DNA of 5,028 nucleotides from CAYOYH01 sp964408165 (GTDB lineage: Bacteria; Patescibacteriota; Saccharimonadia; Saccharimonadales; CAYOYH01), in NCBI GenBank assembly GCA_964408165.1, contig CAYOYH010000047.1:1-5028 (forward strand), read 5' to 3'. Positions 1 to 4,865 of the stretch are shown here, piece by piece. The notes under the pieces were generated by a model that saw only the letters and a program-made list of their open reading frames with translations, was not told the DNA's origin and did no database searches. The first letter of the stretch is position 1. Each line of letters opens with the position of its first letter. Both the position numbers and the translations under genes were made by a program.

Positions 1-27
1 TACTGGAAGGAATTACTCAATGCCTAG
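1..27 (+). CDS. possible 3' end of an upstream plus-strand gene (partial)
   Basis: Reading from the first base, the plus strand gives the eight residues YWKELLNA followed by a TAG stop at 25-27. This looks like an ordinary protein C-terminus and would make the gene convergent with the minus-strand membrane protein gene, with the palindrome at 81-126 between them. Eight codons are far too few to identify a family. Another frame stays open from base 2 to a TGA near 118 but runs through the palindrome and looks less natural. Confidence 0.25.
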   Translation, partial: YWKELLNA

Positions 28-80
28 GTGTGTAGACAACTGGGGCTTAGTACAGGTGTTAGTAGAAAAACAATTCAATT

Positions 81-126
81 CATTTTCACATATACATATT
101 CTGCAGAATATGTATATGTGAAAATG
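81..126. repeat. perfect 46-bp palindrome between convergent 3' ends
   Basis: Bases 81-103 and 104-126 are exact reverse complements (23-bp arms, no spacer), centred on a CTGCAG site. The arms are AT-rich and begin CATTTTCACATATAC. The palindrome starts 18 bases past the stop of the minus-strand gene at 144. In RNA it would fold into a long hairpin with a tiny loop on either strand. A classical intrinsic terminator needs a U-run right after the stem. Here both sides continue with GTGAAAATG, and the nearest T-run on the minus strand (five T) comes about nine bases later. It could be an atypical bidirectional terminator, an mRNA 3' stabiliser, or a protein-binding or cruciform site. Confidence 0.85.
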
Positions 127-143
127 CGATATAATTTTGTCGA

Positions 144-683
144 TTATTGCTCATCTGCTTTAGAGCGGCTTCGGCGTTTCCTATTCTTCCTTCGAAGCTT
201 TTTCTCATGCGCCATGAGGTCGAAGATTGCTATAGCCACCGCGCCTATCACAATCACCGCCTGGAAATACTCGAACTGCGCGTAAACAAACGATTCCTCG
301 CGTAGTAACGCCTGTGTTTCCATTGGCAAACTAATCAATATAAATAGCATTGCCAGCAACGCAAAAGCACCTGCCGGCGCTATGTGTACCAGCAACCTGC
401 CGGGTTGAAAATTCTTAAACCGAAATAGCACTAAAAATGCTGGCAACAAAACTATGGTAATCGAAATCACCGAAGTTAGCTGAATAGCATTTATCAGCTC
501 CTCTGAATTCACTATCTCGGAGGTATTTCTATACAAAGCGTTGAAAATATCGGTGGCTACTAAATCATTCAAAACATAGCCTGCCGTCAACGCCAGTATT
601 CCAAGCGCAATATTGGTTCTGAGCCGCAGTACGATTAGTACGAAAAGGCTCAGCGCGCCAGCAATTAGTAAATCATGCGGCAT
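144..683 (-). CDS. multi-pass membrane protein of unknown function
   Basis: I do not recognise the family. The protein has 179 residues from the ATG at 683 (start context MPHDLLIAGA). An in-frame TTG at 722 would add 13 residues, but no Shine-Dalgarno sequence precedes it. A GGAG lies about 17 bases before the ATG, too far to decide the start, so the start is tentative. Five hydrophobic segments are visible at about residues 5-21, 25-45, 67-88, 98-120 and 141-157. The tail is strongly basic (KKLRRKNRKRRSRS), which by the positive-inside rule suggests a cytoplasmic C-terminus. The segment between helices 2 and 3 is polar and acidic (NTSEIVNSEE). No catalytic motif, signal peptidase site or transporter signature is evident. 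The gene stands alone: its stop faces the palindrome at 81-126, and a long non-coding stretch with a possible RNA lies upstream. Confidence 0.75.
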   Translation of the reverse strand: MPHDLLIAGALSLFVLIVLRLRTNIALGILALTAGYVLNDLVATDIFNALYRNTSEIVNSEELINAIQLTSVISITIVLLPAFLVLFRFKNFQPGRLLVHIAPAGAFALLAMLFILISLPMETQALLREESFVYAQFEYFQAVIVIGAVAIAIFDLMAHEKKLRRKNRKRRSRSKADEQ

Positions 684-899
684 AATGCTTACCAGTATCG
701 CTCCTGGGAGGCTTTTGTTCAAGCTTATGGTTGTTTATGGATTGATTATCGCCAGATACATATTTCTAGTTTTGTGCTAATGGCTCACCTTCGAATTCCT
801 TGCCCAAGCAGGATGATTAACTCGGAGTTAACTCCGCTTTTTTATGAGATAGCGAGTGTCGGTTTGCATTTTTTGATCGCGTTAACATGAAATTCCTCA
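684..899. other. intergenic spacer without a recognisable gene
   Basis: Apart from the hairpin at 823-843, this stretch shows no gene I can support. An open frame on the plus strand (675-890) gives a composition-poor product that overlaps the membrane protein start and resembles no family. I found no tRNA cloverleaf. A TTCGAAT heptamer near 791 is not flanked by pairing stems. A second weak hairpin followed by six T lies at about 853-879. The promoter of the membrane protein gene should be here, but no pair of boxes stands out. Confidence 0.5.
823..843 (+). terminator. terminator-like hairpin with T-run, plus strand
   Basis: Bases 823-836 form the perfect palindrome CGGAGTTAACTCCG. It is followed by one C and then six T at 838-843, which is the form of a short intrinsic terminator for plus-strand transcription. 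No plus-strand gene is recognisable just upstream, so it is either orphaned, serves an unseen small transcript or antisense RNA, or is really a dyad operator for the minus-strand gene whose start lies 140 bp away. The five-pair GC-containing stem is modest, so its activity is uncertain. Confidence 0.4.
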
Positions 900-930
900 A
901 CCCAGAGCAGTGATTGCTCACGGATTAACT

Positions 931-982
931 CCTACGAAATAGTATCCTTGTAGACTCGAGTTTACAAGGATATCGTCGTAGG
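931..982. repeat. long two-part hairpin inside the RNA candidate
   Basis: CCTACGA (931-937) pairs with TCGTAGG (976-982). After a 5/3 internal loop, TATCCTTGTA (943-952) pairs with TACAAGGATA (963-972), leaving a ten-base loop GACTCGAGTT. Seventeen perfect pairs in 52 bases are well beyond chance. No T-run follows on either strand, so this is not an intrinsic terminator. Bases 950-958, mostly loop, are exactly complementary to CGAGTCTAC at 1064-1072, which would allow a loop-to-distant-strand pseudoknot. Confidence 0.8.
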
Positions 983-1025
983 TAAAAGTCTGCTAAAGAG
1001 GATGCCCAAGCTACGCACGAAATCC

Positions 1026-1043
1026 GTCCGCCTCTAGGCGGGC
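1026..1043. repeat. GC-rich 7-bp hairpin
   Basis: GTCCGCC (1026-1032) pairs with GGCGGGC (1037-1043), including one G-U pair when read on the plus strand, around a TCTA tetraloop. It is the most GC-rich helix in the intergenic region. No T-run follows on either strand, which argues against a terminator and for a structural element of the RNA candidate. Confidence 0.6.
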
Positions 1044-1236
1044 AGCACAGTGCTTACCCAGCGCGAGTCTACCCATGCCTGTACTTAACGTCAGGTAGGC
1101 TCGGGGTATGCCTCTGGCACCTAATCAACCCTCAGTAACACCCCGAACATTCTCAATGTACGCCGAAGTATTGCTGAGGTGAATTTAATGGTTTGTGGTT
1201 TCAATCGTTATTTCTGGGCATGTGTCTGGTGCCTTA

Positions 1237-1265
1237 AATCTATGGGAGCCTGAACAGTTTCTGAA
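1237..1265 (-). promoter_or_regulatory. possible sigma-70-like promoter for the RNA candidate
   Basis: On the minus strand, TTCAGA (1260-1265) and TAGATT (1237-1242) are separated by 17 bases. Each matches four of six positions of the -35 and -10 consensus. Initiation would fall near 1230, at the edge of the GGCACC arm that can pair with 1116-1121. The match is weak and rests mainly on correct spacing and placement. Confidence 0.25.
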
Positions 1266-1299
1266 GGAAAACGCGAATGGAAATGCAGTAGAAGCTGTA

Positions 1300-1755
1300 T
1301 CAATAATTGAATTCAAACTCATCGCCGATTTGGATATTCAGCTCGTCGGAATACCCAGCGTTTACCTCTAGTACATACTGTGCCGGTTCGCTAGAAGTAA
1401 ACCTTTCTGGAAAAGTGTCGGGTGTGAGGTTTTTGGTGATGTCAATTACCCGGTAATCCTCCGCAATCCAAATAATATCTATGGGGAAGTTCATGTCTTT
1501 CATCCAGATTTGTTGTTGCCCCGGCTCATCGAATACGAACAAGAGCCCTCCGTCGTTTGGCAACGATTGTCTGCCACTAAGACCTTGCTGTTTCTGTTCG
1601 GGAGTACGGGCAACCTCAATCTGGATAACTTGTCTATTTACAGTTGCGGTGGCGGTTTCAGTCCTGTTTAAGCCGTAAATAATTATCCCTGCACCAAAAA
1701 CCAACAAAGCAACACCTACCAGCAACTTCGATAATTTCCGCTCACTCTTCTCCAA
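1300..1755 (-). CDS. membrane-anchored DUF192 family protein
   Basis: The protein has 151 residues. A single N-terminal hydrophobic segment (about residues 11-28) after a charged start (MEKSERKLSK) should anchor it, with the rest outside the membrane; it may be an uncleaved signal anchor, as no lipobox cysteine is present. Residues 42-151 match DUF192: an opening strand then the VARTPEQKQQGLSGR segment (49-62), GGLLFVFDEP (69-78), the hallmark IWMKDMNFPIDIIWI (83-97), a YVLEVNAG strand (127-134) and the closing IGDEF (143-147). The biochemical role of DUF192 is not established; members are small exported beta-rich proteins. The start is TTG, supported by AAGGGAG just upstream and by the position of the anchor. 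It begins 21 bp after the ATP-grasp stop, so the two are probably co-transcribed. It ends in TGA. Confidence 0.9.
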   Translation of the reverse strand: MEKSERKLSKLLVGVALLVFGAGIIIYGLNRTETATATVNRQVIQIEVARTPEQKQQGLSGRQSLPNDGGLLFVFDEPGQQQIWMKDMNFPIDIIWIAEDYRVIDITKNLTPDTFPERFTSSEPAQYVLEVNAGYSDELNIQIGDEFEFNY

Positions 1756-1758
1756 TTA

Positions 1759-1765
1759 CTCCCTT
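1759..1765 (-). promoter_or_regulatory. Shine-Dalgarno sequence of the DUF192 gene
   Basis: On the minus strand AAGGGAG ends three bases before the TTG at 1755, so the AAGG core sits at normal distance. It decides for the TTG start, since no ATG exists near the N-terminus. It lies in the 21-bp gap after the upstream ligase gene and supports independent initiation within a shared message. Confidence 0.6.
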
Positions 1766-1776
1766 TGCCTTTCCGC

Positions 1777-3159
1777 CTACCCCTGGGGCACAGCACCAAG
1801 GTTGTCTTTGGTTGGCTCTACTGGGTCGGTCATTTGTGTGATTGGTTTTCTAGTTGAATCTACCTCGATACGGATCATCTGCTCCAGCCTATGAATATCC
1901 GCCAAAAGACCCGAACGTTTTTCGTTAAACAAATAAATATCCATAATGCTCGACCCGCCGTTGCGGGCAAATTTAACTTTGTCGCCATACTGACGGTTTA
2001 GGCTGTATTTTTTATAAGATTTAATGGTTTTAATCTTTTGCTTGCCGATTATTTTGGTCAACACCCCCTCTTTGTCGGGGTACAGTTTCAAAACAGCCGA
2101 AAAGCCACGAATTTTGCGGGGAATGATTGGTCTCATCGGTAGCCGAATTAATATGTCGTTTAGCGTATGACTTATTCCGTAGGAGCTGTGGTACAGAAAA
2201 TCTCTAAATCCGCCAATTCGCGGATTAACTTCTATTATCTTCCAGCCTTCGACGCTTTTAATAAGCTCCACGTGCACCGTAATGCTTCTAAACCCCATGG
2301 CCTCTACAGACTCTTTGGCTACATCAAACGCCATTTGATGCTTGTAGGGCTTCATTAGCACTGGGGTCATCTGGCGGTAACCAAAGAAATCGCCTTTGCC
2401 GGCCTTGTGTCCGGTCAAAATATGAACTAGAGGGGTTGTGTACATAGTGCCACGCGAATTTACATAAATGTCGGTAGAATACATTTCGCCCTCCAAGTAC
2501 TGTTCGACGAGTAATTTTGGTGCTTTTAAATACCCTCTGGCTTTGTAAACACTGTTGAGCTTGCGAAGACTTTTTTTGACTACCTGTGTAGCTTCTTCTT
2601 CGTCGTAAGCAACCTCAACCATCACGCTAGCCGCTAGTCCCGCTGGTTTAACTATAGCCGGATAGCCTACTTTTCGGCTCATCTTGCTGATAGATGCTTG
2701 GGATACATCCTGGATAATCGTATAAGCAGGGCTGATTCGTTTCCTGAAAGCTCGAAGCCGACTACGCATATCGATTTTGTTCTCCGACCACGAAAGAGAT
2801 TCCATAGTCGGCGTTTCTAAATAAGGCACATGAGGAATAATATTCCTAAAAAATGGTATAGCTTTTTCAGATTGACAAGTAATGGCAATAATATTTTTTG
2901 AATATGGCTTCAAGGCTTCTTCTAGCTGTATGACGGATTTGGTATTGGCAATGACTGTTTTCCAAGATTTTGGATAGAGGCTTCTGTCTTTAATGGCGCG
3001 TTTATCGCGTCTTTCGACAATAACTAACACATTCATCTTGCGTTTCAGTAGAATTTCAAGATTATTCACAGCCTCAATAGTAGCTTTAAGCGAGCGCGGA
3101 TGCACCGTATTGACCATGAGCACTATGTTTCTTTCTGGGTCTCTTAGAAATTGATCCAT
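1777..3159 (-). CDS. ATP-grasp ligase, carboxylate-amine/amino-acid ligase type
   Basis: The 460-residue protein has the layout of ATP-grasp enzymes, which activate a carboxylate as acyl phosphate with ATP and join it to an amine or thiol. The N-terminal domain (about 10-125) is Rossmann-like, with strands NIVLMVN and MNVLVIVE. A linker follows with KIDMRSRLRAFRKRISPAY (128-146), the usual segment before the ATP-binding subdomain. Key sites are GYPAIVKPAG (166-174, K171 for phosphate), the hinge LLVEQYLEGE (216-225), and the metal-binding acid E298 with EVNPRIGG (310-317, E310 and N312). The C-terminal part (about 350-435) resembles the extra domain of L-amino-acid ligases. The substrate cannot be read from sequence; a dipeptide or amino-acid conjugate is inferred. 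ATG is preceded by GGAG at five bases. Co-transcription with the DUF192 gene is likely. The tail after residue 435 is polar and probably disordered. Confidence 0.88.
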   Translation of the reverse strand: MDQFLRDPERNIVLMVNTVHPRSLKATIEAVNNLEILLKRKMNVLVIVERRDKRAIKDRSLYPKSWKTVIANTKSVIQLEEALKPYSKNIIAITCQSEKAIPFFRNIIPHVPYLETPTMESLSWSENKIDMRSRLRAFRKRISPAYTIIQDVSQASISKMSRKVGYPAIVKPAGLAASVMVEVAYDEEEATQVVKKSLRKLNSVYKARGYLKAPKLLVEQYLEGEMYSTDIYVNSRGTMYTTPLVHILTGHKAGKGDFFGYRQMTPVLMKPYKHQMAFDVAKESVEAMGFRSITVHVELIKSVEGWKIIEVNPRIGGFRDFLYHSSYGISHTLNDILIRLPMRPIIPRKIRGFSAVLKLYPDKEGVLTKIIGKQKIKTIKSYKKYSLNRQYGDKVKFARNGGSSIMDIYLFNEKRSGLLADIHRLEQMIRIEVDSTRKPITQMTDPVEPTKDNLGAVPQG

Positions 3160-3164
3160 AACGA

Positions 3165-3185
3165 CTCCAAAACTTTAATATTATC
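3165..3185 (-). promoter_or_regulatory. Shine-Dalgarno and possible -10 box of the ATP-grasp/DUF192 unit
   Basis: GGAG at 3165-3168 lies five bases before the ATG at 3159, a clear ribosome binding site that fixes the start. GATAAT at 3180-3185 is a good -10 match and would give a leader of only about 14 bases. The nearest -35-like hexamer (TTGCAA, 3207-3212) is 21 bases upstream, which is too far, so the promoter itself is tentative. Confidence 0.4.
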
Positions 3186-3302
3186 CATTTCAAATTTCGG
3201 TTATTATTGCAAAATTTGATTTTTAGGTTTTTTTATAGGTGTTGCTTTTAGCAAATTGTAACAAATAACGTTTATAAGTCAACTTACGTCATGGTTCACA
3301 TG
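3186..3302. other. AT-rich spacer, possible left flank of the insertion remnant
   Basis: This AT-rich stretch separates the ligase start from the transposase remnant. It holds a small hairpin (TTGCT, TTT, AGCAA at about 3242-3254). It should also contain the left end of the insertion element, but no clear copy of the right-end sequence is present. Weak partial matches lie at 3206-3225 (ATTGCA then GATT) and at about 3238-3245. The left end has probably decayed or been deleted. Confidence 0.4.
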
Positions 3303-3952
3303 ATGAGCCCCACTTTAAGCTTTTAGTTTGTCTGATCATAAGGTGTCAAATAGATAAGCTCTTGGAAGCCTTCGCCTATGGCTTGCCGGCTTTAAAGGCT
3401 GCCGGGTTTGCTGGAATTCATAGAAACACAGCTGCATTGTTCTACCAGCGCCTAAGAGTCAAACTGGCTGAAGATAATCAACGAAACCTAACAAAGCTTA
3501 AAGGCAAGTTAGAGATTGATGAATCATACTTTGATGGACGCAAGCATGGCAGTGGCGTCGGTCGTCGGCTAATAAACATATAGTTTCTGGTATCTTGGAG
3601 TGCGGCGGCCACACATACAGTGGTCGTAACCAATGTTAAAGCCGCCACACTGCTGTCTGAGATAGAAAGAACAATCGAAAAAGGCAGTGTTTACTACACC
3701 GACTCTTTCAGGTCGTATAATTCTTTGCACCGTTATGGCAAACACCTCAGCATTGATCACGTTAGGCGCTACGTTAGAGGCAGGGCCCACATTAACGGCA
3801 TTGAGAAGCTTCTGGGCTTATGCCAAGCGCATCCTGAGCCAGTACAACGGTGTGTCTCCTAAAAACTTCCCATTGTACTTAAAAGAAGTAGGTGGCGATT
3901 TAATCATCGTAAAGATCCAGGCATCGTGGCTAGTTTAAGAGCCTTGCTTTAG
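3303..3952 (+). pseudogene. IS1595-family transposase, frameshifted remnant
   Basis: Joining pieces from three frames rebuilds a nearly full-length small transposase of the IS1595/IS1016 (ISXO2-like) type, which cuts and rejoins DNA during transposition. The first piece carries KLLEAFAYGLPALKAAG, a helix-turn-helix-like N-terminus, then NTAALFYQRLR and the first catalytic Asp in EIDESYF (codon 3518-3520). The second is ANKHIVSGILECGGHTY. The third holds NVKAATLL, the second Asp in YYTDSFRSY (codon 3701-3703) and HINGIE at 3788-3805. The fourth is SFWAYAKRILSQYNGVS to FPLYLKE, and the fifth WRFNHRKDPGIVASLRALL ends at TAG 3950-3952. The breaks are a lost base after about 3567, an extra base near 3619, an extra base at 3806 and a lost base near 3888-3892. 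The first dozen residues are also unclear: ATG at 3303 gives only seven codons. Confidence 0.85.
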
Positions 3953-3971
3953 AATCTTCTGTGCAATCCCC
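3953..3971 (+). repeat. probable right terminal repeat of the insertion remnant
   Basis: The 19 bases between the reconstructed transposase stop and the second ligase gene end in CCCC. On the minus strand they read GGGGATTGCACAGAAGATT, matching the G-rich outer end expected for this family. No equivalent left repeat is clear, so identification rests on position and the outer motif. The adjacent eight bases (ATATTATT) resemble ATATTATC at 3178-3185, but the AT-rich context makes that weak evidence for a target duplication. Confidence 0.45.
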
Positions 3972-3974
3972 ATA

Positions 3975-4865
3975 TTATTTATCAATTATTGACTGAATAT
4001 ACCTATCAAGTACTTGCACTTTTTCTTCAACATAAGAACTGTTCTCAATCTGAGGCGAACGATTCACCTCGAAGATATAGTGTCTGTCATCACGCTTGGA
4101 GATTACTAAGTCTACTCCAGCAATTTCTCTTTTCATTACTGAGGCAGCTTTGATGCAATCGTCAGTCTGAGCTTTGTTAAGTGTTGACAGAGGAACCATT
4201 TCTGCACTTGCACCTTGTGAAATATTATTTAGATAAGAGTCGGACTTTCTATAGATTAATAGTCGCACTTTGTTGCCGACTATAAAAACACGGTAATCAC
4301 CATCGTTTTCGATAAATTGCTGAATAATATATCGACTATTGTTGTTTTCGTTCAAAATAAGTAATAATTTTTCTTTATCGGTAACTAAGAAGTTATCTTC
4401 GCCCCTAGTTCCATCTACGCTCTTCGCAACTAATGGAAATTTTAGCGTACCCACACTATTAATTATTATTGCCGCAGAGGCAACTCTTATGCTGGGAAAT
4501 GGTAACGAATACTGCCAAAGCCGAAAGTATTGTGTTAGTTTGCTACGTGAACCCAGCCCAATTGATTCGGTATCACTATACGGCACGTTGTTCTTCTCTA
4601 GGTATATAGAGCATGCCATGGCTTGGTCGGGTGAGTCCCCCCATCTCCTGAGGTAAACAAAATCGTAGGACTGTATGTCTCTGTTTGTTTTCGTATTAGT
4701 GATACTAGCAGTGTACTGATCGGCTTTGTAATCCAGCTCGTCAAACAATACAAAGTCATAGATAATCCCATGTGACGCATCGTTCAATGCACTCATTAAT
4801 GATTCGGGATTAGCTCTGCCAGAATCTACGCTCTCTGTGGTGAAAATTAGCAATACTGTTTTCAT
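3975..4865 (-). CDS. RimK-like ATP-grasp ligase, substrate unknown
   Basis: The 296-residue protein resembles the RimK/MvdD branch of the ATP-grasp superfamily, whose members add amino acids to proteins or cross-link peptides through acyl phosphates. The N-terminal domain (1-95) opens MKTVLLIFTTE and contains SYDFVYLRRWGD (66-76). RSKLTQYFRLWQ (107-118) is the segment before the ATP-binding subdomain. Then come FPLVAKSVDGTRGEDNF (143-159, K148 and the glycine loop), the hinge YIIQQFIENDGDYRVFIVG (179-197), the RLLIYRKS strand (201-208), NISQGASAE (214-222), GVDLVISK (250-257, D252) and IFEVNRSPQIE (264-274, E266 and N268 for metal). All key residues are present, so it should be active. I chose ATG at 4865 over TTG, GTG or ATG at 4910-4916 because the first strand of the fold begins there; no Shine-Dalgarno is visible. 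The stop is 3 bp from the insertion remnant. Confidence 0.87.
   Translation of the reverse strand: MKTVLLIFTTESVDSGRANPESLMSALNDASHGIIYDFVLFDELDYKADQYTASITNTKTNRDIQSYDFVYLRRWGDSPDQAMACSIYLEKNNVPYSDTESIGLGSRSKLTQYFRLWQYSLPFPSIRVASAAIIINSVGTLKFPLVAKSVDGTRGEDNFLVTDKEKLLLILNENNNSRYIIQQFIENDGDYRVFIVGNKVRLLIYRKSDSYLNNISQGASAEMVPLSTLNKAQTDDCIKAASVMKREIAGVDLVISKRDDRHYIFEVNRSPQIENSSYVEEKVQVLDRYIQSIIDK

Larger units (their letters stand above)
900..1234 (-). ncRNA. candidate structured non-coding RNA (orphan)
   Basis: About 335 bases between two minus-strand genes have no good reading frame, are richer in GC than their flanks, and are dense in inverted repeats. The helices are: 931-937 with 976-982 enclosing 943-952 with 963-972; 1026-1032 with 1037-1043; 1078-1081 plus 1083-1084 with 1090-1095; and 1130-1135 with 1174-1179 enclosing 1147-1151 with 1155-1159. 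The 953-962 loop region can pair with 1064-1072. Two weaker long-range helices (1002-1008 with 1215-1221; 1116-1121 with 1228-1233) would cross each other as a pseudoknot. The minus strand is favoured because a plausible promoter at 1237-1265 points into it and all neighbouring genes run that way. No terminator is obvious. I looked for tmRNA, RNase P RNA, SRP RNA and group I/II intron signatures and did not find them. The short helices could be chance; the 931-982 hairpin is not. Confidence 0.35.
3300..3971 (+). mobile_element. decayed IS1595-family (IS1016-like) insertion sequence
   Basis: The body is the transposase pseudogene described separately. The right boundary is set at 3971 because the reconstructed stop at 3950-3952 is followed by only 19 bases ending in GTGCAATCCCC. 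Read inward, this begins GGGGATTGCAC, in the style of IS1595-group terminal repeats that start with several G. The left boundary is approximate, since no matching repeat is recognisable and no convincing target duplication was found. The element is non-autonomous: its only gene is broken at several points. Confidence 0.65.

Noticed and set aside
752..761. Ten-base repeat CCAGATACAT shared with 5002-5011
   Set aside because: Several 10-base repeats are expected by chance in 5 kb, and the two contexts differ otherwise.
675..890. 71-codon plus-strand open frame
   Set aside because: It overlaps the start of the membrane protein gene, runs through a terminator-like hairpin, has no ribosome binding site and resembles no family.
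1002..1037. ATG followed by PKLRTKSVRL, reminiscent of the start of ribosomal protein bL35
   Set aside because: It stops after 11 codons, the other frames do not continue the bL35 sequence, and it lies across a strong hairpin.
900..1240. Identification as tmRNA, RNase P RNA, SRP RNA or a self-splicing intron
   Set aside because: I found no GGTTCGA-type T-arm with acceptor stem, no GAGGAAAGTC core, no GGAAGG/AGCAGCC SRP loop, and no group II domain V or group I core on either strand. A run resembling a tmRNA resume site (near 985-993) leads into an open frame without an early stop.
3178..3185. ATATTATC as left copy of a target duplication matching ATATTATT at 3972-3979
   Set aside because: It is 7 of 8 identical but AT-rich, is not followed by a G-rich element end, and overlaps the likely -10 box of the ligase gene, so chance similarity is likely.
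4339..4656. 105-codon plus-strand open frame opposite the RimK-like ligase
   Set aside because: It is a mirror of a strongly supported gene with intact motifs and has no coding features of its own.
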